Shown here piece after piece: positions 32,176-44,514 of a stretch of 64,000 bases of DNA. Origin of the DNA: Salvia splendens (Eukaryota; Streptophyta; Magnoliopsida; Lamiales; Lamiaceae); the NCBI RefSeq assembly GCF_004379255.2, contig NC_056038.1:27454061-27518060 (forward strand), read 5' to 3'. The first letter of the stretch is position 1, and the number at the start of each line of letters is the position of its first letter. The translations under genes were made by a program, and so were the position numbers. The notes beneath the pieces were generated by a model, which saw only the letters and a list, made by a program, of their open reading frames with translations, made no database searches and had not been told where the DNA came from.

Positions 32176-34249
32176 GAGCATCCACAGTGGTTATAGCCCA
32201 GCAATAGCCCAGCCATAGCCTAGCCACAAACTCCTCCTGCCACATCATCAATACTAAAAATCCTCCTGCCACATCAGAAATAGCCCAGCCATAGCCTAGC
32301 CATATCATAAATAGCCCAGCCACATCAATAGCCACATCACTAATAACACAATACACGGAATTTATTTTACGAGACATATACGGGAAACATTAATAATACT
32401 ATTTTAATTTTTTAAAAAATTACAATAAATTAAAGAAAGTACAAAAATTTTAAAAAAGTACATTAATAAAAAAAATTACATTCAAAATCGCAAAAAGTAC
32501 ATTACTTAAAAAAAATCACTCGCCGGCTCCCTCGCCTCCGTCGTCGCCGTCGCCACCGCCGCCTCCCTCGCCACTGTCACCGCCGCCTCCGCTGCCACCG
32601 CCACTGCCGCCTCCACGCAGATCGTCATTCATGCTCTCGAGCAATGTGAAGAGAAATCTCTTCTCCTGGGGGTCCGTCGCCGCTCGCCATTCGGCTAACG
32701 TCTTCACCATCATCTGGCGCGTTGTTGACGCGCGAAGTACTTGAGATCCTCTGTAAACTGGCGGTCAAATGGGGATGCCGACTGGACCTCTTGGGAACCC
32801 CCGGCGACCCCCCTCGCCTCCCGTTGCGCCCGCTTTTGCCCAGCGGGGCGAGGTCGGAGGCCGAACGAACGAGGGTTGGGGAGCACCTGGTCCGTCTCGG
32901 GGAGGTCGTGGGAACCACCGCTGCTGCCGCTGAAATCCCCGGTATAGTTCAATCGTTGCTTCTTCGGCCAGCCAGCGTCGACACCTACTCGGAATTTCTC
33001 GGTGTCGTTCAGCACAAGATAGCAGTTCCAGTAGGTGAAGTCCTTATACAACCCGGGCTGGGGGAAGGCTTTCTCCGCTATCCTCCTGCAGTCGTCCTCC
33101 GTTTGGCCACTACTCTGCATGCGGAGGGCGTTGGCGTACAAACCCGAAAATCGGGAAACGGCAGCCCTGATTCGGTTCCACGCCTCCCGGAAATCCTCCC
33201 CGTTGTGTGGCCTCCCCTCCAGGCAAAATAGCTGGTAGGCTGCTGCTACCTTGCCCCACACGTTGACGATCCTCTGGTTATTTGAAACAAGAGGATCGTC
33301 GCAAACACTAACCCACGCCTTTGACAGCGCAACGTTCTCCTCGTCCGTCCACCTTCTCCGTACCGTGGGGTCATCCCCACCCGGCTGCGACGACTCCCCG
33401 ACCTTCTTTCCCTTGCCCTTATTCTTTGGGGCGCCACTACCCTGCACTGCTCCCCCCGTTTGAACGGGAGTTTCCGGAACTCCGAGACTATCAAATCCCA
33501 AATCCGACAACGCAAAATCATCAAAACCGCTCGGCGTGAACTGCGCATCCGTTGGGGTCGATGTGTGCGACGAAGCAGTCAAAAAATCAAAACTGGGGTG
33601 ATAGACGTCCCCCCGCGTTACCTGCGTCGCCGGTACGCCCCCCGGCGTCCCCTGCGTCGCCGAACCTCCCCCGAGTATCATCTGCATATTGGGTGCCCAC
33701 CCCGGCATCATATGCATATTGGGTGCCCAACCCCGCATCGCCGGGAAACCCCCCGGCGGACTCCCTCCGGTCGGCATCCCGGGTAGCATCTGCTGCCACG
33801 GGTACATGTTGTAGTACCCGGGCATCTGATTCCATCCGCCTCCAACGGGGATTGAGGGAGTTTGAGAACCGCTCGTCCCTGAACTAGGCTCGTTGTTCAG
33901 ATCCATTTCTCGGTGTTGATCTTGTACAGAAACTAAGATAGAGAGAGTACTCGTTAATACAAGTGGTGCGAATGAAAATGAAGTGCAAATAGCGTATATA
34001 TAGTGTTTCGAAAATTAAAAATAAAAAATAAAAAATCCGCTGGGCTATGCGCTGGGCGATCCGGGCGCTGCAATGGAGCCGAGCGGATCGCCCAGCGCAT
34101 AGCCCAGCGGATTTTGACCGCCTAGCGCTAGGCGAAATTGATTTCCGGAAAACCGCTCGGCGGTTTTCGGCTCCTCTAATGGTTCGCCTAGCGACCGCCT
34201 AGCGCCGGCGCTCGGCTAGGCGGTGCACTAGGCGCCATTGTGGATGCTC
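32176..34249 (-). mobile_element. PIF/Harbinger element, family H2, ORF1-only copy B
   Basis: The ends are GAGCATCCACAGTGG (left) and GAGCATCCACAATGG (right, read inverted). TAA is duplicated at 32173-32175 and 34250-34252. The left subterminal region has repeated AGCCCAGCCATAGCC words, also present in inverted form in copy A. The gene runs on the minus strand with a TATATATA box at 34002-33995. No transposase is present. Confidence 0.88.
32516..33906 (-). CDS. Harbinger ORF1 (Myb/SANT-like DNA-binding protein), C-terminal frameshift
   Basis: The main ORF (33906-32710) encodes 398 aa. The N-terminal 170 residues are Gly/Pro/Met-rich and low in complexity. About residues 190-260 form the Myb/SANT-like domain (VRRRWTDEENVALSKAWVSV, then NVWGKVAAAYQLFC). 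A conserved C-terminal block follows (GLYKDFTYWNC, GWPKKQRLNYTGD). The ORF ends at ARQQRAR. The family's C-terminus continues in another frame (32713-32516: MVKTLAEWRAATDPQEKR, then a Gly-rich acidic tail). Comparison with copy A suggests a net 4-base loss just before that point, so the last helix and tail are probably detached. In automatic annotation such proteins often appear under misleading names. It acts, if made, in the nucleus as the DNA-binding partner of a Harbinger transposase. Confidence 0.82.
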
Positions 34250-34252
34250 TAA

Positions 34253-34638
34253 TGGAGTACTAGTAATTAATACTCCCTCCTCTACGTCCTACGTCTCACT
34301 GACTCATTTACACTCACATTTTATTATAAAATTAATATATAAAAATTGGACTTACATGCCACCAATCTTGCCCATTTTCTATTACATTTCTTAAAATCAA
34401 CCTTGTCAACCCACTTTCTATTACATTTCTTAAAATCCATACTAAGTCAAATGGTGATGAATTATTAGGGCAGGTGAGATTAAAAAAAAAAAGGAGTGAT
34501 TCCCTGATCATTTACAGTTTATAAAATCCCGCAACGTCTCACAAGAAAAAGGGCGACTCTGGAGTTGACTCCCCACCATTTTCGACTGTTTGTTTCTCTC
34601 TCTCTTCTTCCTCACATCACAATATCACATAACATCAC
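34253..34638 (+). promoter_or_regulatory. Upstream region and leader of the IQD gene
   Basis: A diverged Stowaway-like MITE occupies about 34271-34500. TTTATAAAAT at 34519-34528 is a plausible TATA box. A CT-rich stretch at 34590-34612 lies just before the ATG, a common plant leader composition. Confidence 0.45.
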
Positions 34639-37083
34639 ATGGGCAAGGCCGCCAAATGGTTCAGAGGCCTCCTCGGCCTGAAGCCCTCCGACTCCACCCA
34701 CCGCCACCCGCCTAAGAAATGGAACTTCACCGCCCGCCACAAGAACGTCCCCGACCAAGACGCTGAGGCCAGCAAGCACGCCATCGCAGTGGCTGTCGCC
34801 GCCGCTCACGCTGCCGCCGCGGTTGTCCAGCTCAATACCAGCGGCAGGAATATCTCCGCCGCGCGCCGCGAGGAGTTGGCTGCCGTCGCGATTCAGTCTC
34901 ACTTCCGCGCCTATCTGGTTTGTCAAATCAAATCAATCTACTCAGATTGGCTAATTTCTTCTTATTCTTTCCAAAAAAAAATAATGCAACTCAACTTAGT
35001 TGGGATTGCGGGAGTACTAGTACTGAATATTTTTTTGACAGATTTTGTATCTATGATTCTTCTACTTGAAGAATTATTGTGACGTCAAACTTCAAAAGGC
35101 TGAGTTGAATCTCTGTGGACGGCGACTGGCCTCATTCCAAAAAAGAAAAAAGAATTTTGTGAAACATTATTTATTGATTATTTAAATAACGTGATGCATT
35201 AATGGGATTTGTGTACGTGGTCGGTGCTAGATTTTTACAATAGGAGTACTAATCACTAAAACTTTATTTGTCACACTATCTCTCCTTCTGGTCAAGATTT
35301 CACACTATGTAATGTGATAGTACTACTTCTTTGACTTGCATTTTAGTTTACTCATCTAATTTCTGGGCTGCTTCACTTTTGCAACATCCTAATTTCTGTA
35401 CTGTACTGTACTACTACGTTTCTTGATTCTTCTAGTAAATGTTACAGACAGAAATTAGGAACATGTATTAAATGACAATTTAGATCTATGTTTGGTACAT
35501 GTTTGGATATAAAGTTGTATTACTTTATTACTAACATGTCACCATCCTATATATTGTCAAAAGTGAAAAAAAATATATAGACTTGAGGGCCACCAAATTT
35601 TAAAATATTTCATGATTCAGTTGCTTAATTACAAAATTTCATGTGCAGTCGAGAAGAGCTCTACGGGCGCTCAAGGCGTTGGTGAAGCTGCAAGCGCTGG
35701 TGAGGGGTCACCTCGTGAGGCGGCAAACTGCGTATGCTATGCACCGGTTGCAGGCGCTTGTCCGAGCACAAGTGCGAGCTCGGGCTGTTCGGGCTCTGAT
35801 GTCGGAATCCTCTCACTTCAATTATCCGGTGAGAAAGTTATTCCATTTTCCCTCCCATTGATTCAAAACCTGAATTGGTTGGTAGTAGATAGTAGTACTA
35901 TGACATAAACATTACTTACTTAGGAGGGGGGACCATTCCTTTCACTATATCATATTTACCCTTCAAAATAATGCTCATAAACAATTAGCTACCCCATCTA
36001 TATTTATTAACTATACTATTACATATTTGTACAAACTAGTTGGGGTCAAATAAATTTGTTTTCATTGTTCCATGCTACGGCGTTGTGCATAAGTTGAGCC
36101 TCAATAAAAGACGTTAGCCCCTGGGCTAGTAGGTTGGGGGCTCGAGCAACTATGAGTTAGTTTGCATATGTTCGAATAATAAATGGTTGCTTTGTAGGGG
36201 CCGGTAACACCTGAGAAATTCGAGCATGCTACTCGGTCTAGGAGCGTGAAGCATGACCAAACTATGATGCTAAAGGTTTGTTGATTGTTGTGGTTTGGTT
36301 TGCTAACTATCTCTAACCATATGCCTACTAATGAAAATGCAGAGGAATGGTTCGAGGTCAAGCGGAACTCCCCACCACCACGATCCTGAGAAGCCACATG
36401 CTAGCCGTGTGTTGTTGATGGACAGCAGAAGGTTGTGGGAGCAAGGCGATGATAGAAGCGACAAGATTCTTGAAGTGGACACCGGTAATCTACATCATGT
36501 CAATTCCAAGCGTAGGACCCTCTTCTACTCGTCTCATCTTAGCCTAGGCTCCGATCAGAACTGTCCGAGCTACACCACATCCAAGGACTCCACAGCCCGA
36601 CAGTCAGTACGGAGCATGTCATCAGGCGAAGTTCAGTCCCTGAGCCCCTTCAAGTTTGCAGAGGAGGACCCAGACGAGAGTGCCTTCTGCACTGCTGACA
36701 ACAGCCCGGCATTCTATTCAGCATCATCGAGGTCCAAAAGAGGAGGCCCCTTTACCCCTACCAAGAGTGATGGTACGAGAAGCTGCCTGAGCGGTTACTC
36801 TGATCATCCAAACTACATGTCCTACACAGAATCATCAAAAGCTAAGGTGAGATCGCTCAGTGCTCCGAGGCAGAGACCTAACTATGAGAGATCGAGCTCT
36901 ACCAAGAGGTATTCGGTTCACGGGTATGGCGATTCAAGGCCTGCTCAGAGAGTATCTACGTTGCACGCCAACTTCACCAGCAAGGCTTACCCTGGATCCG
37001 GACGCCTAGATAGGTCCGGGATGCCTGTTAGAGGCGACTTCGATGGTTTCAGCAGTGGTGGTGGTAACTGGCAGAGATTTTGA
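34639..37083 (+). CDS. IQ67-domain (IQD) calmodulin-binding protein
   Basis: Four exons join in frame: 34639-34917, 35649-35828, 36198-36275 and 36343-37083. The product is 425 aa. It starts [15 protein letters not shown], the usual basic IQD N-terminus. The IQ67 region spans the first intron: [13 protein letters not shown], then [20 protein letters not shown] and [20 protein letters not shown]. An intron splits the first IQ motif at its conserved place. The C-terminal half is Ser-rich, with the conserved SPAFYSA and [13 protein letters not shown] blocks. Family knowledge: IQD proteins bind calmodulin and act as plasma-membrane or microtubule scaffolds in cell-shape control. No defect is seen. 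The gene converges on the PES gene, about 400 bp between stop codons. Confidence 0.93.
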
Positions 37084-37486
37084 GCTAAAACTTGGCACAT
37101 ATTTTCCTTGAAACTTTTAACTAATTGCTAATGTAGCCAGGTAGAGAGTATTCTAGCTATGGATGGGTTTGTTGTGTTGTGTTGTTTCGTTTAGTATCAA
37201 TTGTAACAGTAAAAATGTCAAGTAACTATTTAGAGCTTTGGTAATCAGTATTTATAAGCATTGGCATGAATTGAATACATTTCAGATAAAGTTTATATTT
37301 ACATACTAGTTCCCTACATTATACTAACAAATTTGTATTTCATCCCAAATATTTCAATAATTGCAAATGTACCATATGGAATTCGTCAACTACGATCCAG
37401 GTCGACACCACGAACAATACGATCAAACTTTGAGCAAAAGCAAGAGTCCATTATGATCAGAAGTTACCTTGGAACCAGTCAGTCAT

Positions 37487-40181
37487 CTATGGTTCAAAAG
37501 TTGGGACCTGATCCATGGGAGCACGAAAAGCTCGGTACATGGCTCTATCAATGATATTCCTGTACGGATCCTGCTCTCTCTTCTTGAGCAGGTACGACAT
37601 GCTTGCCTCTACTTCAGACTTGATTGACAGATAGAGCTCTCGCGCTTTTTCTCTGTCCTTCAACGTCTCCTTCCTCCCCTTCATTTGAATCGGCTTCCCA
37701 AATAGGTAGTACAGCCGCCCAGGAATCTTTGGTACGATTCCGGGAACATACAGATCCTGATTCGCAACCTCACCACTCACCCCAGCCCTGCAGCGATGGC
37801 GTTCGACTCTAAGCACATGTTACAACAGCAAGCTGAGTGTAAGGTGGCTATACCTGAAATTAAATTCTTGTGCCTTTTCGTTTTCGCTTCTTATTAGATC
37901 ACCCAAATATGGGATTTTCATCATGTCATTATAGTCCAGGACTAACTGCCAATAAGAAAACGCAAATGGTTATACACAAGTCTGTTTACAAATAATATTT
38001 CTTATCACGAATATAGTTAAAACAATACCTGAGCTAGGTCATCCTCTCCGATAACTCCAAAAGGTACGATAGTGGCTTCAAATCTTGCAGCCATCCTCAC
38101 AAATTCCGGCTGATCTGGCCAGAATAATTTATACTCTTCACCCTGATCAACAAAAACTTCCCATCAAGTTCAAATAATTAATTTGTCATCATCCTAGTTT
38201 TACACATTGAACACTAATATCTTGAGATTGATACAAACATCTTTCTGATCATCTTCTTAGCTAGTTTCATGAGATGAAGAAATACGAAACAGATGCATAC
38301 TAACCCTCTTGTGGAGAGCCTCTCGAGCGCCACCAGGGTACAACAACACATGAGATTTTGTTTTAAACAGCTTGAAGAGATTGCTTGCGCTGACAGGTAG
38401 TGCGCCGAATAATTTTGTATAGTCGTAAAACGGAAACTCCTTATTTTCACTTTCAATAACATCTGAAAATAAAGTTGGATGTGCTATACCACGAACCAAG
38501 ATCTTCTTCTCGTGCAGAAATTGTTGGACTAATGGGGAGAGTTCTAAACCCATAAGCATGTGATAACCAACTAACAAGACTGGACCTTCCTCGGGAACTC
38601 CATCTAGGCCTCTCACGATCTTCCCATCTTTCATAGTAGACAAGAACACTGGACCTCCAAAATTCTGAAGGAGTCTGTATTTGTATTCGATTACAGTCAA
38701 TTTCCTTAGGAAAAATTCATATATAATAGAATTTGACATACTCACATGACTGAATCTTCTCAGTTATGTTCTTAGCGTAAGAATGAAATATACAGGGATA
38801 AAGAATTGTTGGTAATTTACCCATTTCCCTCGATTGCTAGCTTGAACTCGGATTTACTAGGAGGTAAGAAATCCATCACATAATCATGGTTTCTGGACCG
38901 ACGGTACATGTTAGTAGCTTTGATAATGGTCAATAGATTAATACCATCCTCCTGTAAAAAATAAAACTTGATATGTTCAATATGTGAGAAGTAGGCAGCT
39001 CGAAACATTAATCTTATGAATATAGATTTGCATACTTCAATCTTCGCAAGAGGCATTTCAGAAACAAATACCAACAAGGAAAAGTCCTTTAATGCAAGGA
39101 AACGTTCTTATACATCTCTGGAGAAACCATAATAATATCCCCACCTACCAATAATATGGTATGCCCATTGTCTTTGAAGTATCTTATATTGCAATTTTTC
39201 AGTGATTTTAAGAGCCTCCAAGCTTCATCTCTACTGGGAAGCATGCCATCCTTGCCACTGAGATGCATGATCCACCATTAATATTACAAATTTAAATTAT
39301 AGCCGCTGTATCCCACTGTGAGTGTGTGACAAGAACAAGTCACATCAAATATAATGTGGACAAATCTTAACAATATAAAGAACACAATTGAACAATTAGT
39401 TAAGCTTTAGGATGTAAAAGTCTAGAACAGATGCATATGGTAAATTATTGAGAAAATTTCCTAGATGATTATTGTTTCTTGCCTCCCAAAGAAGAAGAAG
39501 AAGATTGGTTTTATCCTTTTTCTGTACAATTTATAATATTGAACAATAGAGAAAGATTGAGAAGAAACCTAGCAAGAACAAGTACTTCAGCTTTAACGGC
39601 ATGAAGACGAGAATTAGCATAAGCAGCACCCGTTTTCAACTGCTTCAGTCTCCAAAGCAGGGTTTCTTTTGGTATGATATCAGCCAAGCCCTATCCATAT
39701 TTTATTGAAAAAGTAGCTAGTAATTTATCAAGAAGCCTGTAGACATGTACATACATATGTGTGGGTGTGTTGCCCTGTAAAGTGGCTGATGCAATTACAT
39801 GTGATGCAAAAAGTTCCATTGAGCATCGTTTTTGCTTCATTTATTTCTCCTGCCATTCTTTTATTGGCAGGTTACAAAAAGCTACCAAATCACAATCTAC
39901 TTTCTTAGAAATAACTTTTGAAAACTAAGTGCAGATATGATCAAGCAAAAGGAACCAATGTTCTTACAGAAAGACGTGGCAGCATAGCACGAAGGTTGTT
40001 CGCTAACTGTTCAAAATATTGGTTAGGAGTGCCCGCTGTATCAATATTCACCGCGGCCATCTTTACTGGATCACCTGGTTTCGGAATGGTAGACAGTTTA
40101 CAATCAAGACAGTTTGAACAAAATATATGTTTCCAGATAAAATATTGTTCACAAGATGGTAATCAGAGGTGTATTATCAAT

Positions 40182-40236
<55 letters not shown>

Positions 40237-43200
40237 AATGTATTTAAATGATATAAAATTATAAATCATACTTAATTTCGTTATAATAAATAACTATATT
40301 TAAAATTATCCTAATTATAACTATATTATTATAATATTTATATATATTTGTAATTATCATAATAATAATTAATAATTTATTAAATAATTAAAATATAACT
40401 ATATAATATAAATTATGTAATAATAATTAATAATTATTATTTTATAAATTAATAATTAATCAATGAAGTCATAGTGAAATTTCAAATTATAAAATTTATT
40501 CAATTATATTATATGTAAATATTATAATTATAATTATAATAATCATATTTATTATTATAATCATTTAATACTCCATGTAACTATAATTACAACTATATTA
40601 TTATATATTATGATGGATAATCCATATTTAAACTAATAATAAATATAATTATTATCATTTGTAATTAATAATTTATTAAAATTTTTATATTATTATTCAT
40701 TTTTATAAATAAAAATAGTAATAAGTAGGACTATATTTTTAGTTAGGTGTTTAAATCAATAGTATAAAATTTAAAATCTTGACATTTTCCAAACATAGGA
40801 AAGTAAAGTTATTAAGAATCATATTCCCAGGATTCATTTTACTTGTCAACTTTACTTTCCCGTCAACCAAACATGGCCTAAATGAGACACATGGAATATT
40901 TCTAGAAATAACAGCAAACTTATTATTAACAAATCCGTAGAGAAAATTGTTAGAAATATGTCTACAGATGTGCTATTAGAACACCTAAATCACATGGAAT
41001 CCTCACAGAAATCCAGATAGCTAATGTTTAGATGGCAATGGCATAACGTCAGATAAATTGACTACTTAAAACAGTAGAATAAGATATCGAACAGTATTGA
41101 GTACATACCCATAACAAAGCTTAAAAAATAAGGAAAAGCACTATGAAGTTCATTAGGCAATGCTTCCAACAAAGGTAGAAAAGGCTGCAGCTGAGCCCTT
41201 CCAAATGAAGTTGCTGAAAAAAACGAATAATCAGTTAAACTTCCCTATCTGCCAGCCACAGTTGTCAACCGGTGTATCTGAAATTTTTTGAATAAGTCAC
41301 TAACGAGTGTCTGAAACAGACCTGGATTAGCTAGTATCACTACAAGGTCAATATCAGGATTCCGTGCTGCAACTGCAAGAGCCAAGCATCCACCGAAGGA
41401 ATCTCCCACCAGATAGATGGGCTTATTAGGACATGAAGAGTGCTCGGCTCTCAAAGTTTCTTCAACCCACACTACCAACTCTAGAAAATTTATGAATGTA
41501 AGAGTTTCGTGTTACTCATATGAAACCAAGAAAATTTTCAGGTCACGGGAAGCATGACAGAGCAATAAATCGAAGAATAATACATTGTTTAACTTTGAAT
41601 ACGCTCTCATAAACACAGATACCTGCAAATGGGGTTCGATCTTGCACTGGGATATGCATACACCGAACATCAAAGACCCTGAGACCAAGGAAAAAAACCA
41701 TTATAATGAACAAACTAATGGAACAAGATACATACTGCTACCACATATGCTTTTATATTCTGATTTCCAATAAAGATAGACTCTGTTGCTTGGAATAGAA
41801 GCATATAAATTACTAACACCAATTCTTCAATGTTAAGGATCATGAAAATTGAACGTCAAATGAACTCAATACACTATCTCCCGACACAAAAAGCAAAGCA
41901 ATTATGCATTTGAATTACACAAAAACTCTTACTAAAATACTTACTTTCCAAGAGATTTGTGGTGCAGGATAAGGCCATCCACAACGCTGTTCCTATACCG
42001 TTCCTAAACCGTTCCTTAAACCACTATTTGAGGGCCCCACTGTACTTTTTTACTCCATTCCTTAACTAAGGAACGGAACCTGCAACCCTCGTTCCTTAAC
42101 CGTTCCTTAACCGTTCCTTAAATTACTATTCATTCAATTTCATTTTTTTTTAATTTCAACTCAATTCAATTAAAAAAACAAACACATTTTATTAAAAAAC
42201 ACACAACATTAAAACAAAGTTACAACTTAAACTTAAAAAAATAAAAAGCACACAATTAAAATCATAAAAAAATAAAAGTACACAATTTTAATAATTTCAT
42301 CCGCCAAAGTTTGCCCAAATGTGCTCAATTAGATCATGTTGGAGTTGGGTGTGGGCGCTAGAGTCGCGTGTCCTTGCACGAATAGATAACCGTTCTTGTA
42401 TAGACGGATGCGCTCCACTTCGAGGCGGACTACTTGCGGTTGAGCTTCCGGGGGATTCGGGGTCGAACCAATTTCCCGCCTCGGGTCCTTCGTCTTGGAC
42501 AATCATGTTGTGCAAGATTATGCACGTATACATGATGTCGACCATGTTCTCCATGAACCACGTACGAGCCGGGGCTTTGATGATGTTGAAGCGCGCTTGG
42601 AGAACCCCGAACGCCCTCTCCACATCCTTGCGAGCAGCCTCCTGCTTCTGCGCAAAAAGAGCCTGCTTTGGGTTCGCAGACCCACTGCACGTCTTCACGA
42701 AGGTAGGCCACTTCGGGTAGATGCCATCGGCGAGATAGTACCCCATTTTATAAAGCCGATTGTTGGCGACGAAGTTGATGGCCGGCGCTTTACCATCCAA
42801 AACTTCGGTCAAGAGGTCGGACTGGTTGAGCACGTTTACGTCGTTGTTCGACCCGGGGACCCCGAAGTACGCGTGCCAGATCCAAAGGCGGTAGTCGGCA
42901 ACGGCCTCGAGTATAACGGTTGGGTGGGTACCTTTGTGGCCGCTCGTGTAGGACCCCTTCCACGCCACCGGGCAATTCTTCCATTGCCAGTGCATGCAAT
43001 CGACGCTGCCGAGCATCCCTGGGAATCCGTGCACTGTTTCGTGAAGGTCGAGAAGGAACTGACAATCGGCCGTGCTTGGCCTCCGGAGAAATTCGTCGGT
43101 GAAGGCTGCCCGGACGCCTTTGCAGAATTTGAGCAAGCACATTCGCCCAGTGCTATCTCCGATGTGGAGGTATTCGTCGAACATGTCGGCCGTTTGTCCA

Positions 43201-44514
43201 GTCGCAAGCTGGCGGATTGCTGCAGTACATTTCTGCAGCGTCGTGTGGCTGGGACGTCCGACCGCGTCGAACCCTTCCTGGAAGAACTCTTCCCGGGCTG
43301 CCAAAGTATTCGCGATGTGGAGAAATAACGGTTTCCCCATGCGGAAACGGCGACGGAAGTACGTATCTCCCCAAACCGGGTTATCGCAGAAGTAGTCGCG
43401 TACTAACCTTGCGGCGGCTTCCTCCCGGTTACGATGGATGTACGTACGGGAGCGACGTTGGGGCGGAGCGGCTTCTTCCGCCTCCCGTCGTCGATCTTCT
43501 TCAAGTGATTGTTCCAATATTTGACGCATTTGTTCATAAGGATCCATTAGTTTGATTAAATTTGGGAGAAGGAAAATAGAGTTGATTTGAGATGAAAATT
43601 GGGGTGGAAATAGAGAGAAATAGATGTGTGTTTGTGATTGAAATGAGTATGAAATAGGAGTATTTATAGAGTAAATAAATAAATAATAAAAAAAAACCAA
43701 ACGGCTATAAAATTAACGGTCTCATTACCGTTAATAAAAAAAATTTATTTTTTTTTTATTAAATTCGAAATTTTTTTTAAAAAAATGAATTATTGCGTCA
43801 TCGGGACGAAGCCCACTCGCGGGGCAGCGAGTGGGCTTCACGCGTCGAATGGGAGTCCGCCACGTCGCCTCGGCGCGTGGCGGAACGTTTCGTTCCGCGT
43901 TCCGGAGGAACGAAACGCGGCACGGCATGGGAACGGTGGCGGCACGGAATGGCGACGGAACGCACGCTGCAACGCGTGCCGCCGCGAAACCGTTCCTCCG
44001 GAACGGCATAGGAACGGCGACGGCACCGCGTTGCGGGTGCTCTAAGGCCGAGTCCGAGACCATCTATTCCTGCATCAAAAAGTCGAACTTCAAAATATAT
44101 TCTTTTTAAGGAGAAATATATCAGAAATTAATGAAACAGCAATCAAGAATCAATGATTTTACCAGGCAAGAAAAGTAACAGAGGTGAGCCTCTCAAATGG
44201 GGCTCACAAGAGATTGGGGTGAACCACCGCACCGGCCCACCGTCCGGCTTGATTATATCTCCGGCATAATCAAGGTAATCTTGCACAGTTTCAGTCCCAT
44301 ATCCATCATCCCACAAAGCTTCCAACTTTACCTCCTTCTCGCTCCCCTTCCCCTCAATCACACTGGCCAAATCAACCTTCCCCCTCTCCTCCTTCACTGC
44401 ACCATTAACTTTCACAGATAAACACCTAATTGAATATCTAGATTGAGCAATTCTCTCGAAATTAGAAGCAAAATGAGGCGGTGACAGCGAAAAACTATTC
44501 ATAGTTGAAGCCAT
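37487..44514 (-). CDS. Phytyl ester synthase-like (PES) esterase/acyltransferase, exon 2 interrupted by a transposon
   Basis: Thirteen exons join in frame on the minus strand: 44514-44163; exon 2 as 44069-44043 plus 41969-41945; 41678-41623; 41480-41322; 41213-41109; 40074-39968; 39690-39569; 39257-39149; 38951-38821; 38674-38305; 38142-38029; 37944/37945-37854; 37787-37487. Without the insert this gives about 689 aa, near the usual 700 of PES1/PES2. The N-terminus looks like a chloroplast transit peptide. The lipase part has LLLFLPGIDG and the nucleophile motif GDSFGG. The acyltransferase part has GYHMLMGLEL and LLYPGGAREALH, and the C-terminus DPYRNIIDRAMY. Family knowledge: PES makes fatty acid phytyl esters and triacylglycerol in plastids during senescence or stress. 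A complete Harbinger element (41973-44042) lies inside exon 2 with TTA duplicated, immediately after GLGL of the lipase entry motif. The gene is otherwise undamaged. Confidence 0.9.
40180..40740. repeat. (ATT)n microsatellite and extreme AT-rich tract in a PES intron
   Basis: A run of ATT repeats at about 40183-40236 is followed by some 500 bp of nearly pure A/T within the intron between the exons at 41213-41109 and 40074-39968. Confidence 0.85.
41973..44042 (-). mobile_element. PIF/Harbinger element, family H1, copy 2, inserted in PES exon 2
   Basis: The left end is GGCCATCCACAACGC and the right end, read inverted, GAGCACCCGCAACGC. TAA (TTA on the gene strand) is duplicated at 41970-41972 and 44043-44045. 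The 2,070-bp element carries a full-length transposase ORF in the same direction as PES. The subterminal regions have repeated CCGTTCCT words. The excised target reads through in the PES frame. Confidence 0.95.
42297..43547 (-). CDS. PIF/Harbinger DDE transposase (Plant_tran family), full length
   Basis: The start is taken at the ATG 43547 (MDPYEQMRQ), which matches copy 1. The frame stays open further upstream to 43700, but that part is leader sequence. The product is 416 aa with the blocks LQKCTAAIRQLATGQTADMF, GSVDCMHW (Asp 1), GSNNDVNVL (Asp 2) and DVERAFGVLQARF (Glu). All three catalytic residues are present and there are no breaks. It would excise and reinsert family H1 elements if supplied with an ORF1-type partner, which this element lacks. 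It is the most complete H1 transposase in the window. Because it lies in sense orientation within PES, read-through from the PES promoter is possible. Confidence 0.93.
   Translation of the reverse strand: MDPYEQMRQILEQSLEEDRRREAEEAAPPQRRSRTYIHRNREEAAARLVRDYFCDNPVWGDTYFRRRFRMGKPLFLHIANTLAAREEFFQEGFDAVGRPSHTTLQKCTAAIRQLATGQTADMFDEYLHIGDSTGRMCLLKFCKGVRAAFTDEFLRRPSTADCQFLLDLHETVHGFPGMLGSVDCMHWQWKNCPVAWKGSYTSGHKGTHPTVILEAVADYRLWIWHAYFGVPGSNNDVNVLNQSDLLTEVLDGKAPAINFVANNRLYKMGYYLADGIYPKWPTFVKTCSGSANPKQALFAQKQEAARKDVERAFGVLQARFNIIKAPARTWFMENMVDIMYTCIILHNMIVQDEGPEAGNWFDPESPGSSTASSPPRSGAHPSIQERLSIRARTRDSSAHTQLQHDLIEHIWANFGG

Noticed and set aside
40180..40240. Poly-Leu ORF end at the ATT repeat
   Set aside because: It is translation of a microsatellite inside a PES intron.
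42297..43700. 467-codon version of the Harbinger transposase
   Set aside because: The extra N-terminal 51 residues are low-complexity leader translation. Copy 1 has its start at the equivalent of 43547, so I use that ATG.
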